This document shows, piece after piece, positions 53,540 through 63,395 of a stretch of 64,000 nucleotides of DNA. Source of the stretch: Cenococcum geophilum 1.58 (lineage: Eukaryota > Ascomycota > Dothideomycetes > Gloniales > Gloniaceae). The position numbers and the translations under genes were made by a program. Within the stretch, counting starts at the first letter, position 1. The number at the start of each line of letters is the position of its first letter. The notes under the pieces were generated by a model. It did no database searches. It saw nothing but the letters and a program-made list of their open reading frames with translations, and was not told where the DNA came from. The stretch covers positions 1-64,000 of the forward strand of contig KV748254.1 of assembly GCA_001692895.1 (NCBI GenBank), in the 5' to 3' direction.

Positions 53540-53812
53540 AAGGTAAGTTAAAGGTAAGTTAAAGGTAAGTTAAAGGTAGAATAAGTTTCATATATTAAAG
53601 GACAAATGCTTTTAACCACTTCTATTTAGAGACTAATCGCTAGTTCTTCTTTAGAGGGGAACTAGCTTCCTATATGTTTCTTCCAAGACACTAATAAAAC
53701 CTTTCACCCCTAACCTGTCTGACTGTGTCTTCTAGAACATAGATAGGACATAGATAAAACCTCCTACCGTCTTATCGGATATGTATCTCTTGGGGGATTC
53801 CGTTACATCTTC

Positions 53813-54790
53813 TACTACTAGGCTATAACCTTAACTTCTATTATATTAAATCTAACGTTACGAACGCCTACGTATTAAGTGTTAACTTTAGCCTTAATTA
53901 GCTGGAGCTTAATACGAATACCTTACTCTTAATAATATAGCTCTCTCTTATAAATAGGAAAGACTTAGAGTTGCTAAAGATTATAAAGCTAAAGGCTTAT
54001 ACCAATAAGAGTTTTAGTAAAAAACGAATCCTTTAGGTATTAAATTACTATATTATAATTATAAGTAATAAACACGCCGCCGCTTCTCCTCTCTATATTA
54101 CTAATCTTACTCTTAAAATATAGGCGAGGCAGCGGCGGGATTAGCTCATCCTTATACTTACTTAGTAAGCGTAAGCGAGCCCTTAGGGGTAAGTAAGAGG
54201 ATAATAGTAAGCGAGTAATTAGAGAAGTATAAGCCTAAGCAGCACAAGCCTAAGCCTAAGGAGCACGAGCAACTTCCTAAGAGGTCGTGGCCTAATATTA
54301 TAGTATTAATACTAGCGGCTCCTGCGTTAAATATAGTAACTTATAAGATCTTAATTAAGGTAATCCACCGTGCTAACTTTAGTAGTATCGCCAACCTTCT
54401 GCCTCCTCCTTAACGGCCTCCGCTGTGGCTTCTAGATTGTTATCTATTTCCTTAAGCTCCTCCAATATAAAACCTAACTAAACGGCGTTGTGTTCGCGTC
54501 TTAGCAGCTATTATATTATATTTAGGCGATAGTTTAATAGCAGTAGGGGCCTAGGTAATAAGGAGGGAGGAAGGTAGCTTCGTCAAGTTTATTAAGAAGG
54601 AGGACTCTCGCCTATTAATTAAGCTGCTGCGCGTTTTAAAGAAGGATGCATATTAAAGGAAGATAGATTAATAATAGTATAACACGATTTGATGTAGATA
54701 TTATAACTTTGGTAGGCCAGGCAAGTCCTGCATGGCTTCAATTCGATTGCCCCTGGCAACTAAGACGGTCCTTGCGTGCAGGCACATGCG
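53813..54790 (-). other. Unrecognised relic inside element C, right part
   Basis: Continuation of the sequence left of Gypsy-2. On the minus strand near 54,150-54,000 a stretch reads LLSKYKDELIPPLPRLYF, then SNIERRSGGVFITYNYNIVI and YLKDSFFTKTLIGIS, with few stops. A Lys/Pro-type repeat (AAGCCTAAGC...) lies at 54,225-54,270. No known domain. It may be one gene with the part at 35,541-36,772. Confidence 0.4.
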
Positions 54791-54910
54791 TTCGCTTCAA
54801 TTACTATGTACAGTTGGTGGCAACCAAGCGAGATTGGATGCGCGTACCGAATTTGAAAATTTGGAGCCCTCGCTAAGGGGGGGGGTGGAAGCTGGTCGTG
54901 CACATCACTG
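54791..54910. repeat. Right 120-bp TIR of element C
   Basis: The reverse complement begins CAGTGATGTGCACGACC and matches 34367-34481 (plus 33484-33488) over its length. Differences are mainly transitions on the left copy, so the right copy is better preserved. Followed by TA at 54911. Confidence 0.88.
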
Positions 54911-56156
54911 TATTCTGTATGGGCAAAAGTGTAACCACGCCGACCTTTTGCCGGCGGTTCCATCGGTGACCACGCTTAACTTTCGCCGACCCCATCGGTG
55001 ACCACGTTCAACTTTTCCGTGACCACGCTCAGCTGCACCCTGAGCCACTTGCAAGAAGCAAGGCTCTGCAAATGATTTTAGCAGGAAATATCCGGTGGGG
55101 TGGCAGGGAGCGGAACAGGCAGAGTATGGTAGTTCATTTCCCCTTGTATTTAATCCGCATACTACAAGTAGGATTAATGGAAGAGGATATATTCTAATTT
55201 GCAGACCGGTCTCCATATTTTCTCTAGGTTGCTGATCTCCTCACCATTTCTTTCTGGTCATTTCAAAAGAGGAATAATATGTCAACATTGTTGGTCACAT
55301 GTTTTTGTTGAGGAAGAGCTCTCGATCAAATGCGAACGCACATGTAATTGTATGTACCAATGACTTAAATTTTTCCTTAGCTCACTGTCTTATTTAATAC
55401 GACGCTCCAATCACAGTTTTCTGGTACCCATGCATTATCAGACGCCTCGCTATATCACATAAAATATCTTGGCCATGCAAAAGTCGTCCAATTCTCTGCC
55501 TTCTCTGGGTCTGAAAGAGGCCGATTTGCAGGGATTTTAAACTCAGAATAACACTCGCAGTTTTGCTTTAAAAGTGCAAAAGGTAGTTGGTAGTGGAGCA
55601 TCTTTGGAAGAACTTGCTAATGGCATTTTCTCTGTTTCTAATTCCGTAGTCCTCCGAAAGCTTACTCTAAAGTTCTTTTAGTCTATCACTACTCATAGGT
55701 ACGTCGCGCTAACAGCATTTCGGATATCCCTTGAATGTGGGTTACAGATATCGAGTTTGTTGCAAGGATTATTTTGAGACAAGCCTTGTCCTGTAGGACA
55801 AATGCATAAGGACTAGTGGATACAGGATGTAATCGATTATTCATACGCCTGGAACCTATGGAAATCTTAGCAAACTGGCCACATCCGACACAACTGCCCG
55901 TATAAGATGCTCTTAACCCCCTTCTTCCGCTCCGTGTCTATTCATGCCTCTTCTCTGTGACGATTCTCTCTATAATTCTGCGTCAATGCTCACAGATCCT
56001 TCCAACCGTGAATAACCACAGCGAAGGTTTAACGATGTGCATATCCGCTAATACGCTGTACTTAGGGCCTCTGCAAGTCGGAAGAGGCTGCGAGTTGCGG
56101 ATATGCAGAAGTGATCGCACAGGGCTGAATCTCGGTGGCTGGGTTGTGTGGGAATT
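54911..56156. other. Intergenic region at the border of the gene-bearing DNA
   Basis: Balanced base composition with no RIP. A short tandem repeat lies at about 54,929-55,035 (GTGACCACGCTCAACTTTYG-type unit, three to four partial copies). No open frame here looks like a gene; a frame of about 100 codons at 54,905-55,216 overlaps the repeat and has no recognisable content. The last few hundred bases hold the 3' flank of the bHLH gene. Confidence 0.6.
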
Positions 56157-56483
56157 TCATGATGATGATCCGCTGCTGCTATTGCCTTTCTCGCCCAATC
56201 CTTCGGGTAGCTCCCAACCGGATGTATCGATTCCTCTTTCCCTTGCAATGTCCAAAAGCCGCTTGCGCTCAGAAATCTGTGCTCTCATGTATTTGATAGT
56301 GGCCCCGAGTACAACGGCTTCGCTTCTACCCTGTCCCTCCATTCCAGGCACAATGCTGGCGAGACGGTCGAAGCCATCCCGGATTGCTTGACGGCGCTTC
56401 TGTTCAGAGGCGATGTGGTTGTTCTTCTTTTCTTGCTCAGTGAGACGAGGTTTTTCAGTCGTGGTTTTGTTAGGAGATGACAT
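56157..56483 (-). CDS. Basic helix-loop-helix transcription factor (108 residues)
   Basis: A single open frame from the ATG at 56483 to the TGA at 56157. Residues 14-75 form a bHLH domain. The basic region NNHIASEQKRRQAIRDGF has the H-x3-E-x3-R (here HIASEQKRR) pattern of E-box (CANNTG) binders. It is followed by helix 1 (DRLASIVPG), a short loop and helix 2 (SEAVVLGATIKYMRAQISER). The C-terminal tail is Ser/Gly-rich. Small single-domain bHLH proteins of this kind occur in fungi; the yeast partner-type protein Ino4, which heterodimerises with Ino2, is one example, but I cannot assign that function. It should act in the nucleus as a homo- or heterodimer. No intron is needed. The start lies 717 bp from the start of the divergent Munc13-like gene, so they may share a promoter region. 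Confidence 0.88.
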   Translation of the reverse strand: MSSPNKTTTEKPRLTEQEKKNNHIASEQKRRQAIRDGFDRLASIVPGMEGQGRSEAVVLGATIKYMRAQISERKRLLDIARERGIDTSGWELPEGLGEKGNSSSGSSS

Positions 56484-57200
56484 TGGTGAAATGCGAGCGC
56501 GAGGACGAGAAGTAGATGGGTGGCTTTTTGGATGACTGCCTGAAGGGCTCCCGCGACTTTGATGGAGGGAAGAGGACTTAGCGCGACGACTATTTGTATA
56601 ACTTGAGGCTGTGCATGTGAACGAGAGAGTTAGCAGGCCCGAGGCTAAGGAGGTTGCATGGAGAGAAGCATGAGCTTCATTTTATTGATCTCTCGAGGCC
56701 ATGAGAAGGTGGAGAGGAGGAGATGTGGTGTTGCGTTGGGGCCCAGGATGGAGTTACCGATGAGAATATGGTCCCTCGGCAAGCCCGTGACGTGAGAGAT
56801 CGCACAGGACAGGGCTGAGAAGCGCGGACAAGCCTGTGGATTGGTGGCGTTTCAAGGACGTTGTTTCACGCGAGGAAGGTCTCCTTGCCGCCCAGCGTTG
56901 AGATCGTCACCTGCCTTGGCATGTCCGTTCCTTCCAGCCGCCGGGGTAGGAGTCCAGTGACTGAGCGACGCTATCGCGAAGCTGCGCCATCCCCTTTGGT
57001 CCACCACGACTTATTCTTGTTGAGTACCATACATAGTTGGACAGAAAGTGCGGGTCGCTGCTCCTTCAAGCCCCATCCGCGATATTATCCCCGTTTCCAC
57101 CAGCAGCTCCACCAGGCCTTCGAAACGAGTGACATGAGGCCAGGCTCACTCCACCTCACATATTGAGCACGCTGCTACTCGACGTTGCTCACTCGCTGCG
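56484..57200. promoter_or_regulatory. Divergent intergenic region between the bHLH and Munc13-like genes
   Basis: 717 bp with no supported gene; open frames here are short and unlike known proteins. It must carry both promoters. Pyrimidine-rich and GC-mixed sequence is present, but I can name no specific binding site with confidence. Confidence 0.5.
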
Positions 57201-60200
57201 ATGTCGACCGCTTCAACCCGCTCGCGAGGCAATAATCCAAGATTTAACAGCCTCCAACAAAAAAATCACCTGCAACGTCAGAGCTCTTACACCCGGAAGC
57301 GCGCTATAACCTCCCAAGATGCTTACCTTTACGCCCTCCGCGTAGCATACCTTTGCTACCTCCTCCAACCACGTCAAAAGCGCCTCCAACATATCACTGC
57401 CCCTCCTCGTACCATCCACAGGTCGTCGACCTCCGTAACTGACCTTGTGAAGGACTTCTCCCTCATCAGAGACTCAAAGAGTACCCGGTTCCCTCATGGC
57501 TTTATGACTGAGCTGGACAAACGGATAACAGGGGTGTTATTGGGAAAGGAGAAGATGCCAGAATATAGTGACTCACTTGTCAAACGCACGTTCGCCGTTT
57601 TCCTCAATGAATTCAAAGCACCACAGTATCGAAAATCTATGGAGAAGGACCGGAGAGTGGAAGATTTGCTACTTATATTCTTTTCCAGTGCCACCAAAGA
57701 GCTGCAGAAGGGGAAGGCTCCCGGTGATGATAACTGGAAGCTGATGGTGGATCGCCATGTGGCCTTGTTCATTCGCCTGGTTAGCTCCACGCTGAAAGAT
57801 CATGACTGGGTGCGAGATAGGCCTGAGTTGAGCAACAGGTTGCAAACCATGGAGAAGAAGCTTCTCATGCATGATCAAGACCTAGCAACAGAGAGCCAGC
57901 GCAATGGAGGCGCTGGTGGATCTACTATTGAAGTTGAAGTTCCCAGGAGCTATGAGGTCAAGGATATGCCTTTGGTTCTAGTTGTTTCCCGCATATTTAA
58001 CATCTCCTACTCTCAGGTACAGTCAGACATAAACAACAACAAGGCAGTATGGACAGAGAAGGCTGCCCTGCAGGACTTGAAAACTTATCAAACCTATCTT
58101 AGTCTCAATACCAAGAAGACCCTTAACAGCGAGGACTTTGACCTCGAGGATGCTTACGAGACGTGGAAGAAGTCTGAGATCCCGGATCTGTCTCAGATGA
58201 TGTTAGCAATAATCCAGTCAAACCCTGAACTGGCGAAGAGCACCCCGGGCGGAAGTCTACCACAATTCAAGCCTAGCGGCGGTCCTACTTCAGATTCTTC
58301 TAGCTACTCTGATATGTCGAGGAAAATGTCAGACCAGTCAGAGAGCGGGTCTTCCTATGTTATCGATCAACCAGTGGATATGAGCGCTTTGAACCTACGA
58401 GACGAGCCATTACGCGGTTCAGGTGATGACGACTCTTCATATGTCTTCATCCCTCCGGATCCAAGGGCATTCTACCGAGCAATTCTCAAAGAAGCCCTTA
58501 TCTATGATTTACACAATCAAGAGCTTCAACCAGCAGAAGCTACCACCGAGACGCCTTCAATAAAAATATTATCCAAGCTGTCTGCGGAAATACTCAACGA
58601 GATTGCGTTGCGATGGCGCATACCTCACTTCTCTAGACTCATCATTTTCTTGGATGTCATTAAAGAGAAATACCAGCACCAGGAGATAGATCTCGACACC
58701 CTAGATGCTGCATTCAACTACGTCAAGGAACCACCAGCGGATAAAAAAGTCAATAGAATGAGCCATATTGGTGCGGCATTGTTTGATCGGACGAAATGGA
58801 CGGTAGCCGATTACGCTCTAAATCAACATATACTTTCGTCACTTCATGACGCTCTGCTCAGGGAACTTTTTGAGCTCATGCTACTCTGCTTTGATACGAA
58901 AGCACCGCCCCTTGGCCCTATTATGTATGTCTTGAACAACCATATCTATGATGACCCTCTTTTCTCGCAATCGCCTGAGGATCTCGATCGGTTCTCTGAA
59001 CAGCTGCGGGATTCGCTACGGCACAGAGCAAGTGAGGTGTATCGGGAGTTACTCGCGAAAAATATTCCAGACACCAAAGAAGAATGGGAGTTCTACCACG
59101 TCATCCAACTCGGAAAGGCTGTTGTAAAATTAGCCGAGAGAATCCAGAAGAGATACCGCAAGAATCCCGAAATCATGGGGTACGCAAACCTCGCAATCAT
59201 ATGAAATATAAGCTTATACTGCTGTAGGGTTAATCCTTTAATGGTCCTTGTGGAAGAGATGCTGCCAGCATATGCTGCAGATGCAAGAGATCTAGTTGCA
59301 CGAATAATGGATGTCGCTCAAAGTAAAGGCGAAGAAGTACCTATTCAAGATGGGTTCGATCTCTACAAAGAGCTGGTTGAGATTCGCCGCATACACGCTG
59401 ATGCTCTACCTGGGTAAGTACGTGCGCCTCTCAGTCTGGCAAATGTTAATCTGTTCTAGTCGACAATTTGCGTTCCACATTGAAGGATTGCTTCAAGACT
59501 TTGTTTGGAGATGGATTGAAATGACCGATGCTAACCTTGTGGGGTGGGTTGAGAATGCAGTGAAGCAAGATTCATTCATCGTTGGATCCGAACACCCAAA
59601 TCAGATCCTCATGGACGATGAGCGGCATAGTGTCTCGGTTGTTGACATATTCCGTTCCTTTAATCAGAGCATCGAACAAATTGTAAATTTGAATTGGGAT
59701 GACGACCTCCAATACGCAAAGTTCATGACTACGCTATCCAAAGCTATTGGTGTCGGACTTTCTAGATACTGCGAGCTAGTCGAGCAGAAATTCAGCAAAG
59801 AGATGGATCGGCTGACTCCGGAGCAAGAAGCTGCGGCCCGTCAGACTCGCCAAGAGAAGTGGATGCAGCTGGCCAAGGATGCTTGGTCAAATAAGGAGAA
59901 GATCGAGCCTTTTCAATTTTTGCCTGAAGTAGATCCATACCCCCCGCTCGCTCTGCGTTGTACTGACTATCAACTAGTCTCTCGTGAAACTGAACAACAT
60001 CGAGTATGCAACTCTTCAACTAGATAAGCTGGAGCGTGAGATTAATGTCGACGCATGCGCGGAAGTAATTCAGAAACATGCTCCGCCTCCTACCCAACGG
60101 ATCCGAAAGCCTGACAACTATGTTTTTACTATAAAGATAATAGAGGCAGAAGATCTCAAAGCGTGTGACATGAACGGCCTTAGCGATCCTTATGTTGTTC

Positions 60201-61563
60201 TCGGCGACGAATACCAGAAACGTCTAGCTAAGACCCGAGTCATCTACGGGAACCTCAATCCTCGCTGGGATGAAACCATCGACATCACTACACAGGGGCC
60301 TCTGAACATCATTGCGACCATATGGGACTGGGATACGCTGGGTGACCATGACTGTGTCGGTCGCACTTCACTGAAACTTGATCCTTCACACTTCAGGGAT
60401 TTTATGCCCCGAGAATACTGGCTTGATCTTGACACTCAAGGAAGACTGCTTCTGCGAGTCAGCATGGAGGGCGAGAGGGATGATATTCAATTCTATTTTG
60501 GGAAGGCGTTTCGGACACTAAAGAGGACAGAGAGGGACATGACGAGAAAGATTACTGACAAGGTGAACAGAGCAAAACTAGTGTAACCATTTTTGTTGCT
60601 AACGTCTTCCAGCTTTCAGCATACATCCATCACTGTCTATCTCGACGAGCACTGAGAAGCATGTTATCTCGAGGCATCACGATGTCATCCGTATCAAGCT
60701 ATTTCCAAAGAAGTCGGCCTCAATCGGTACCGCAAGGTCCCACACAGCGTGATGTTACGAACGCACTCGAGCCGCTATTCAATTATTTCAATGACAATTT
60801 TGCAATAATGAAGCAAACATTGACAGACTCCGCCATGGTCATGGTCATGACGAGGTTGTGGAAGGAGGTTCTTGCGACTATTGAGTCTCTACTTGTTCCT
60901 CCACTATCTGACAAACTGTCTCAACAGCGGCCCTTAACGCAACAAGAATTAGATATTGTTTTTAAATGGCTACAGGTATTCCATACTCCTTATTTTGATA
61001 AACAGCACTAATAGGCATAGCTTCTCTTCGATTTCTTTCATGCTGTGGACGATGAGGGAGAATCGTGCGGTGTACCAATCGATATTTTGAAATCTCCAAA
61101 GTATCATGAGCTTCAGAACCTCAACTTCTTCTACTTCGAAACTACTGAGAACCTTATTCGTACGTCCGAGACAATGGCTTCTGCCACCGCTGCTCGCCAG
61201 CAAGCGGAACAAGCACGTCTTAACCGACTGTCTGCCCCTGCTGCCGTTGGTCACCAATTCGGTGGAGCGGTTGGCCTTCTTGGTCTCCCTACAAGACGCA
61301 CTAAAACCATAATGTTATCCCGAAATTTGGGCACTATGAGAAAGGCAAAAGAGGAAAAAAGAAAGGAAGCACAAGCAGATCCGAACGACGACATCATCCT
61401 TCGAATTCTGAGAATGCGGCCAGAGGCGGAGCGGTACTTGAAAGATAGGAGCAGACAAAAGGAAAGACTAGCGGCAGCGGCAGCGGCGGAGATGATTGTG
61501 AGACAGAGCTTAAATGCCGGTGGTGGAAGAATGACTAGCACGCTACCAAAATCTCTTCGATAG
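57201..61563 (+). CDS. Munc13/UNC-13-like protein with MUN (MHD1, MHD2) and C2 domains; 6 exons, 1,374 residues
   Basis: Exons: 57201-59179, 59228-59413, 59460-59928, 59978-60562, 60613-60975, 61021-61563. The five introns of 45-50 bp all start GT and end AG and keep frame; spliced length 4,125 nt. The long N-terminal part (to about 780) is the MUN region with acidic/Ser-rich linkers. MHD1 lies at about 782-835 (VDIFRSFNQSIEQIVNLNWD). A C2 domain at about 925-1030 (YVFTIKIIEAEDLKA, DMNGLSDPYVV, NPRWDETI, WDWDTLGDHD) keeps the acidic residues that bind Ca2+. MHD2 follows at about 1120-1250 (FNYFNDNFAIMKQTLTDSAM, then LWKEVLATIE). The tail is Lys/Arg/Ala-rich. Munc13 proteins prime SNARE-dependent vesicle fusion. 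Fungal relatives, such as fission yeast Ync13, act in exocytosis at growth and division sites. Retaining intron 4 would stop after C2 (at 60,586). The start is the ATG at 57201. Confidence 0.9.
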
Positions 61564-61890
61564 GAGAGCGGTATGATGATTTGATTCGTTAATTATATGC
61601 CACCCTTTATACGATACCTTGGAAGTTCTGCTAGGGGTTCTGATTCAGCGGGTGTCTTGGGATGATGGGCGTTAATGACTGGCTAGGCGATCACAACGGC
61701 GGAATGGTAATGATTAAGCCCTCTAGAACCGGACCCGAGTTCTCGTCAAGCATACTTAAACAATTAGGCCTATTAGCAGACTAGAAATATGAAGCACATA
61801 GACACATGTCCTTTTAGATTGCTAAGTGTTGCCACTACAGAGCAACTGCCTACCACTGTTCCGAGACGTATCAAGAAACATTGAACAAAA
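61564..61890. other. Convergent intergenic region
   Basis: 327 bp between the stop codons of the Munc13-like gene (plus) and the oxygenase gene (minus). It holds both 3' ends. No gene seen. Confidence 0.7.
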
Positions 61891-63171
61891 TTAATGGTTC
61901 CTTTCGATGATCTCCTTTGCAAAAGTAGCAAAATCCCTTTTTCCATCTACCATCTCCCATAGATTCGGTTGTGTAAATACGGCAAGCGTGTTCCTAGCAA
62001 CCTTGCCGTCACCCATTCCTAGTTCAGGTCCACGAACAAAATGAGGGACAGCCTTAAATCTACCCTTCGTAATGACTTCAAGAGCCTCACCTGTCTGAAA
62101 TGCCAGACAGTCGCGTGGTATGTTGACTTTCGTAACAACTCCAGACCGTGAGTGTATGTAAAGGCCAGATTTGGGGTCTGGGGAAGAATCCAGTTCCGGA
62201 AGCGTGGAATGTGAGCTCGAGATTCTTGGTGCGTTGGCTGTCTCATCAATAAACATAGCAGAGGTGAGGCCGGTGAGACAGCCGTGGTCTAAATGAGTGG
62301 CACACCAGTCATCATCCTCACTTGCCCTAACATCGAAACTCTCATGAGATTTAGGAGAAGGGTAGTAGTGTAGCAGTCGTGCCTTCGTTGATACACTTGT
62401 CCCGACAACATGTTCAAGGTAACCCTCAAGGTAACCATCGATATGCGCCACAGCGTACCTGTCACATGCCTTGGCAACTAATACTCCGGTTTCGATAATG
62501 AGATTGCACAACTCTCGAAATGTCTCTTCAAATCCGGGAAGTAATTCCTCAGCCGGCCAAACATTCGGAGCAGTGTACTCTGAAAAATAAGGGTACTTCT
62601 CGGAAAGGCTTTTCTGAATGGTCGGGTCCTCAAAGGCTGGGGAACAATTCACATAGTACGATCCCTTGAAGGTATCATAGCGACCGTCTTTCAGTGTTTC
62701 TTTGCCGCATGACCAGCCGACGAGCCATTTTGAAGTAGGTGATTCTAGTTTTTCTAAGGGAGAAATTAGCTGCGTCGGGAAAGCCTCAAGATGAAATGGA
62801 CTATGCGAATTATTGTAAAGAAGCCGTAGTCACCTCATGCTTTAGGATAAGATGCTAAATATGCAAATAGGATAGAAACCATAAGTATTCAAGAGAAAAA
62901 ATTACCTAGCTGATCTGGGGGTAAACTAGCAAGAAACGATGAATAAGACAGCATTTTATGCCTTAGATCGGCAAACCTCGAAGGAAGATCTTTCACAATG
63001 ATTATTCCAAGAGAATAAGGGCCAAAAGCTTCTTCAAGGGTTGAGAACTCAACACTGCCTAGTCATCAGTCAGAGGTTTAGAATACCATTGTTGAAATTA
63101 TATGACTCGCCCTGGCGCAGGTCTACCAAACTGACAGCTACAGCGTTCTGATTTACGGTACTAGCAGCCAT
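61891..63171 (-). CDS. 2-oxoglutarate/Fe(II)-dependent oxygenase; 3 exons, 358 residues
   Basis: Minus-strand exons: 63171-63107, 63054-62906, 62753-61891; introns of 52 and 152 bp. The protein begins MAASTVNQNAVAVSLVDLRQ, then GDVEFSTLEEAFGPYSLGI, the N-terminal pattern of isopenicillin-N-synthase-like proteins. Fe(II) ligands are H225 and D227 (ATHLDHG) and H309 (AVPHFV). R325 (RNTLAVF) fits the residue that binds 2-oxoglutarate. Such enzymes oxidise small molecules in the cytosol; the substrate cannot be told. The distance from HxD to the second His (82 residues) is longer than usual, caused by an acidic/Ser-rich insert at about 245-275. The first intron has an unusual GTCATA donor. It was chosen because it alone restores the conserved frame at normal intron length, and it has CTGAC branch-like sites. 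The gene is divergent from the FRG1-like gene. Confidence 0.85.
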
Positions 63172-63395
63172 ACTAGATGCCTATTGCAAAATTTATTATA
63201 TGCTACATTCAAGATGCGGTGGGTATGCGTTTTAAAGAATTGGATCTCCATTCACTTGCCGAAAACGCGCTTTCACCGCCGGCGTCTTCCGCAAATCTTT
63301 CTAAAGTAGTTGCCGTGATTGCCTTTCTAGCCCTTCGTAACTACTTACTGTATGTTGAACACCATTACGAGCAATACACAAATAAACTCGCAAAA
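63172..63395. promoter_or_regulatory. Bidirectional promoter region, oxygenase / FRG1-like genes
   Basis: 224 bp between the two start codons. It contains a stretch open in frame with the FRG1-like gene back to 63177, but the conserved family start lies at 63396. No specific motif is named. Confidence 0.55.

Larger units (their letters stand above)
51608..53807 (-). repeat. Gypsy-2 5' LTR, split by element D
   Basis: LTR parts 51608-51709 and 53540-53807; TATAAGAGGCCAGCC at the outer end and CCGTTACA at 53807. The insertion lies in the run of AAAGGTAAGTT decamers, which is longer here than in the 3' LTR. Confidence 0.85.
36773..53812 (-). mobile_element. Gypsy-2: chromodomain Ty3/gypsy element with nested LINE, copia and TIR element
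   Basis: Body 36778-53807 with target duplication TCTTC at 36773-36777 and 53808-53812. The left LTR is the 3' LTR: a polypurine tract, AAAAGGGGAGGC, lies just inside it on the minus strand. The right LTR is split by element D. Nested are LINE-4 (37533-39308), Copia-C (45237-50907) and element D (51712-53537). Minus-strand pol domains run right to left and end in a chromodomain. About 1.9 kb of extra sequence lies between the chromodomain and the 3' LTR. Confidence 0.88.
33482..54912 (+). mobile_element. Element C: Tc1/mariner-type transposon expanded to 21 kb by nested insertions
   Basis: TIRs of 120 bp: the left is 33484-33488 plus 34367-34481 (split by element B) and the right is 54791-54910. 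Both begin CAGT(A/G)ATGTGCACGACC and contain a run of nine C or G. TA flanks are at 33482-33483 and 54911-54912. It carries a DD34E-type transposase relic at 34,606. Removing element B and Gypsy-2 leaves about 3.5 kb. The right end marks the edge of the AT-rich block. Confidence 0.85.

Noticed and set aside
55957..56391. 144-codon plus-strand frame
   Set aside because: It lies opposite the bHLH gene; the minus frame has a clear domain and this one does not.
57213..57878. Minus-strand frames of 68-98 codons opposite exon 1 of the Munc13-like gene
   Set aside because: Shadows of a well-supported coding exon.
60563..60586. Possible stop of the Munc13-like protein after VNRAKLV
   Set aside because: This reads into an intron with proper GT...AG ends; splicing restores MHD2. 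Mentioned only as a possible retained-intron form.
63059..63086. 28-bp intron (GTATTC...CTAG) in the oxygenase gene
   Set aside because: Too short for fungal splicing and it breaks the family match; the 52-bp alternative fits better.
63177..63395. N-terminal extension of the FRG1-like protein
   Set aside because: Family members start at MVK-LTFKGDKK; the upstream residues have no family support.
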